From assembly GCF_003367175.1 (NCBI RefSeq), contig NZ_QRGA01000001.1:372001-436000 (forward strand): DNA of 64,000 nucleotides, given 5' to 3'. This DNA is from Trinickia dinghuensis. GTDB lineage: Bacteria > Pseudomonadota > Gammaproteobacteria > Burkholderiales > Burkholderiaceae. Made by a program: the position numbers and the translations under genes. Positions 63,169-64,000 of the stretch are shown piece by piece (positions within the stretch are counted from its first letter, which is position 1; every line of letters begins with the position of its first letter). The notes beneath the pieces are model-generated. The model saw nothing but the letters and a program-made list of their open reading frames with translations. It did not search any database and was not told the DNA's origin.

Positions 63169-63609
63169 TCACATCTCGCTACGCGGCCGAGCCGCCTTCT
63201 CCGGCGCCCGAATCACCCCCGATGCGGCCGCGCGCAGGTACCGGCGAAACGTAGGGCATTCCATATGGCTCGGCGCGGAGCAAGCGGCGGCGTGCCGCAA
63301 GCCGTCGCGCATGGCGCTCAGTTGGCGGATCGTCTTGTCCAACTCATCCGCCTTCGCCGAGAGCATCGTCCGATCGATCCGCGGCCGCTTCTTGTCCAGC
63401 GTAAACATTTGCGCGATTTCATCGAGCGAAAAACCGGCGGCACGCCCCAGCGCGATCAGCGCAAGGCGATCCAACACGGCGGCGTCGAACACGCGGCGCA
63501 GGCCGCGCCTCCCGATCGACGCGATCAGCCCCTTTTCCTCGTAAAACCGCAGCGTCGAAGCGGGAACGCCGGTGGACCGCGCCACTTCGGTGATGTCCAG
63601 ATCTTCCAC
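63169..63609 (-). CDS. MerR-family transcriptional regulator
   Basis: The product is 146 residues from the GTG at 63609, preceded by GAGG at 8 bases; an ATG at 63648 would run through the promoter described next and is unlikely. The helix-turn-helix is LDITEVARSTGVPASTLRFY, then EEKGLI. A dimer helix (RTMLSAKADELDKTIRQLSA) follows, then two cysteines, Cys 109 and Cys 117, in ACSAPSHMECPTFRRYLRAA. That cysteine pair recalls redox or metal sensing but is not the SoxR iron-sulfur motif. It probably controls the facing methyltransferase gene. Confidence 0.9.
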   Translation of the reverse strand: MEDLDITEVARSTGVPASTLRFYEEKGLIASIGRRGLRRVFDAAVLDRLALIALGRAAGFSLDEIAQMFTLDKKRPRIDRTMLSAKADELDKTIRQLSAMRDGLRHAAACSAPSHMECPTFRRYLRAAASGVIRAPEKAARPRSEM

Positions 63610-63613
63610 GTAC

Positions 63614-63644
63614 TTGACCTCAAGTCGACTTGAATTTGTATAGT
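63614..63644 (+). promoter_or_regulatory. MerR-type promoter with 19-bp spacer and palindromic operator
   Basis: TTGACC (63614-63619) and TATAGT (63639-63644) are 19 bp apart, the over-long spacing that MerR-family activators correct. The spacer contains the perfect palindrome TCAAGTCGACTTGA (63620-63633), close in form to the SoxR site. It reads toward the methyltransferase at 63683, with the MerR gene facing away. Confidence 0.75.
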
Positions 63645-63682
63645 GCATCGTGTGTTTCGCAAAGACAATCAAGGAGAAGGTC

Positions 63683-64000
63683 ATGAATGCGATGTCACGG
63701 CTCGATGACGAACAGGCGAAGCGGTGGAACGGTCCCGCGGGACAAGCTTGGGTCGACCTGCAAGGGGTGCTGGACCGGCTGTTCGAGCCGTTTGAAGACT
63801 TGCTTGTCGAGGCCGTGTCGGCAAGCCGGGGCGAGCGGGTACTCGACGTCGGGTGTGGTACCGGCAGCACCACGCTCGCAGTCGCACGACAGCCCAATGC
63901 ACCGCGGCGCTGCGTCGGCATTGATGTTTCGGAGCCGATGATCGCGGCCGCTCGGGCGCGTGCCGAACGAGAAGGTTCATCGGCAACCTTCATTCACGGC
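63683..64000 (+). CDS. Class I SAM-dependent methyltransferase (3' end outside window)
   Basis: The first 106 residues are present. The ATG at 63683 follows AAGGAGAAGG. The SAM-binding motif is RVLDVGCGTGSTTLAVA, with the Asp-containing second strand in GIDVSEPMIAAARARA. The N-terminus AKRWNGPAGQAWVDLQGVLD fits ubiquinone/arsenite-type small methyltransferases that pair with MerR regulators. The substrate is unknown. It is transcribed from the 19-bp-spacer promoter upstream. Confidence 0.9.
   Translation, partial: MNAMSRLDDEQAKRWNGPAGQAWVDLQGVLDRLFEPFEDLLVEAVSASRGERVLDVGCGTGSTTLAVARQPNAPRRCVGIDVSEPMIAAARARAEREGSSATFIHG

Overview
The window looks like chromosomal DNA of a Burkholderia-sensu-lato bacterium (Burkholderia/Paraburkholderia/Trinickia type). 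GC content is high throughout. The Gram-negative porin, the phosphocholine-specific phospholipase C, the short H-NS paralogue, the lysine/alanine-tailed HU protein, the EmrAB-OMF operon and the DUF2957-type lipoproteins are all typical of that family. I see no rRNA, tRNA, CRISPR array, complete insertion sequence or replication origin. Names rest on motifs read by eye; no database search was run.

Layout. 1-6.5 kb: the end of a chemotaxis receptor, a PTS EIIC-EAL fusion, two small unknown genes, a BrkB-type membrane protein and a major porin with a strong terminator. 6.5-17.4 kb: a decayed Fic-like gene, a lipoprotein phosphoesterase next to a di-haem peroxidase, an HU protein, a Tat-exported phospholipase C, a small lipoprotein, galU and an odd glycosyltransferase with one and a half GT-B units. 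17.6-22.9 kb: an emrA-emrB-outer membrane factor efflux operon facing its TetR regulator. 23-26.7 kb: a nucleoside salvage operon (transporter, cytidine deaminase, nucleoside hydrolase), an H-NS-like protein and a small lipoprotein. 26.8-30.4 kb: a sigma-54 activator facing a GntP permease, with a readable -24/-12 promoter and repeated upstream activator sites, then an orphan ACT-like protein. 30.6-32.8 kb: a small unknown gene and a hipBA toxin-antitoxin pair with four phased operator repeats. 33-39.3 kb: sbcDC, a short-chain dehydrogenase and a J-domain protein.

39.7-48 kb: a TetR regulator, an OprD-family porin facing a POT peptide transporter whose leader carries three consecutive hairpins, a DUF72 protein, an XRE-cupin regulator, and argP facing a LysE/ArgO exporter. 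48.5-53.2 kb: the most unusual locus. A long, structured untranslated leader precedes a four-gene set: DUF2957-like lipoprotein, PraB-like secreted protein, a second DUF2957-like lipoprotein and an OmpW-like barrel. All four products are predicted to be exported to the envelope or surface. 53.2-58.4 kb: two LysR regulators, each with inverted repeats in its upstream region, trans-aconitate methyltransferase, a GNAT acetyltransferase, an SDR enzyme and an isolated unknown gene of lower GC. 58.8-64 kb: a Ser/Thr-rich low-complexity protein with repeated short helices, an OmpR/EnvZ-type two-component system with a proline-rich sensor, an EamA transporter, and a MerR regulator facing a methyltransferase across a 19-bp-spacer promoter. 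The methyltransferase runs off the window.

Most genes are ordinary core or lineage-specific genes. The best candidates for undescribed biology are the DUF2957-PraB-OmpW locus with its leader, the four-copy hipBA operator, the sigma-54 site array, the EIIC-EAL fusion, and the Ser-rich protein beside its two-component system.
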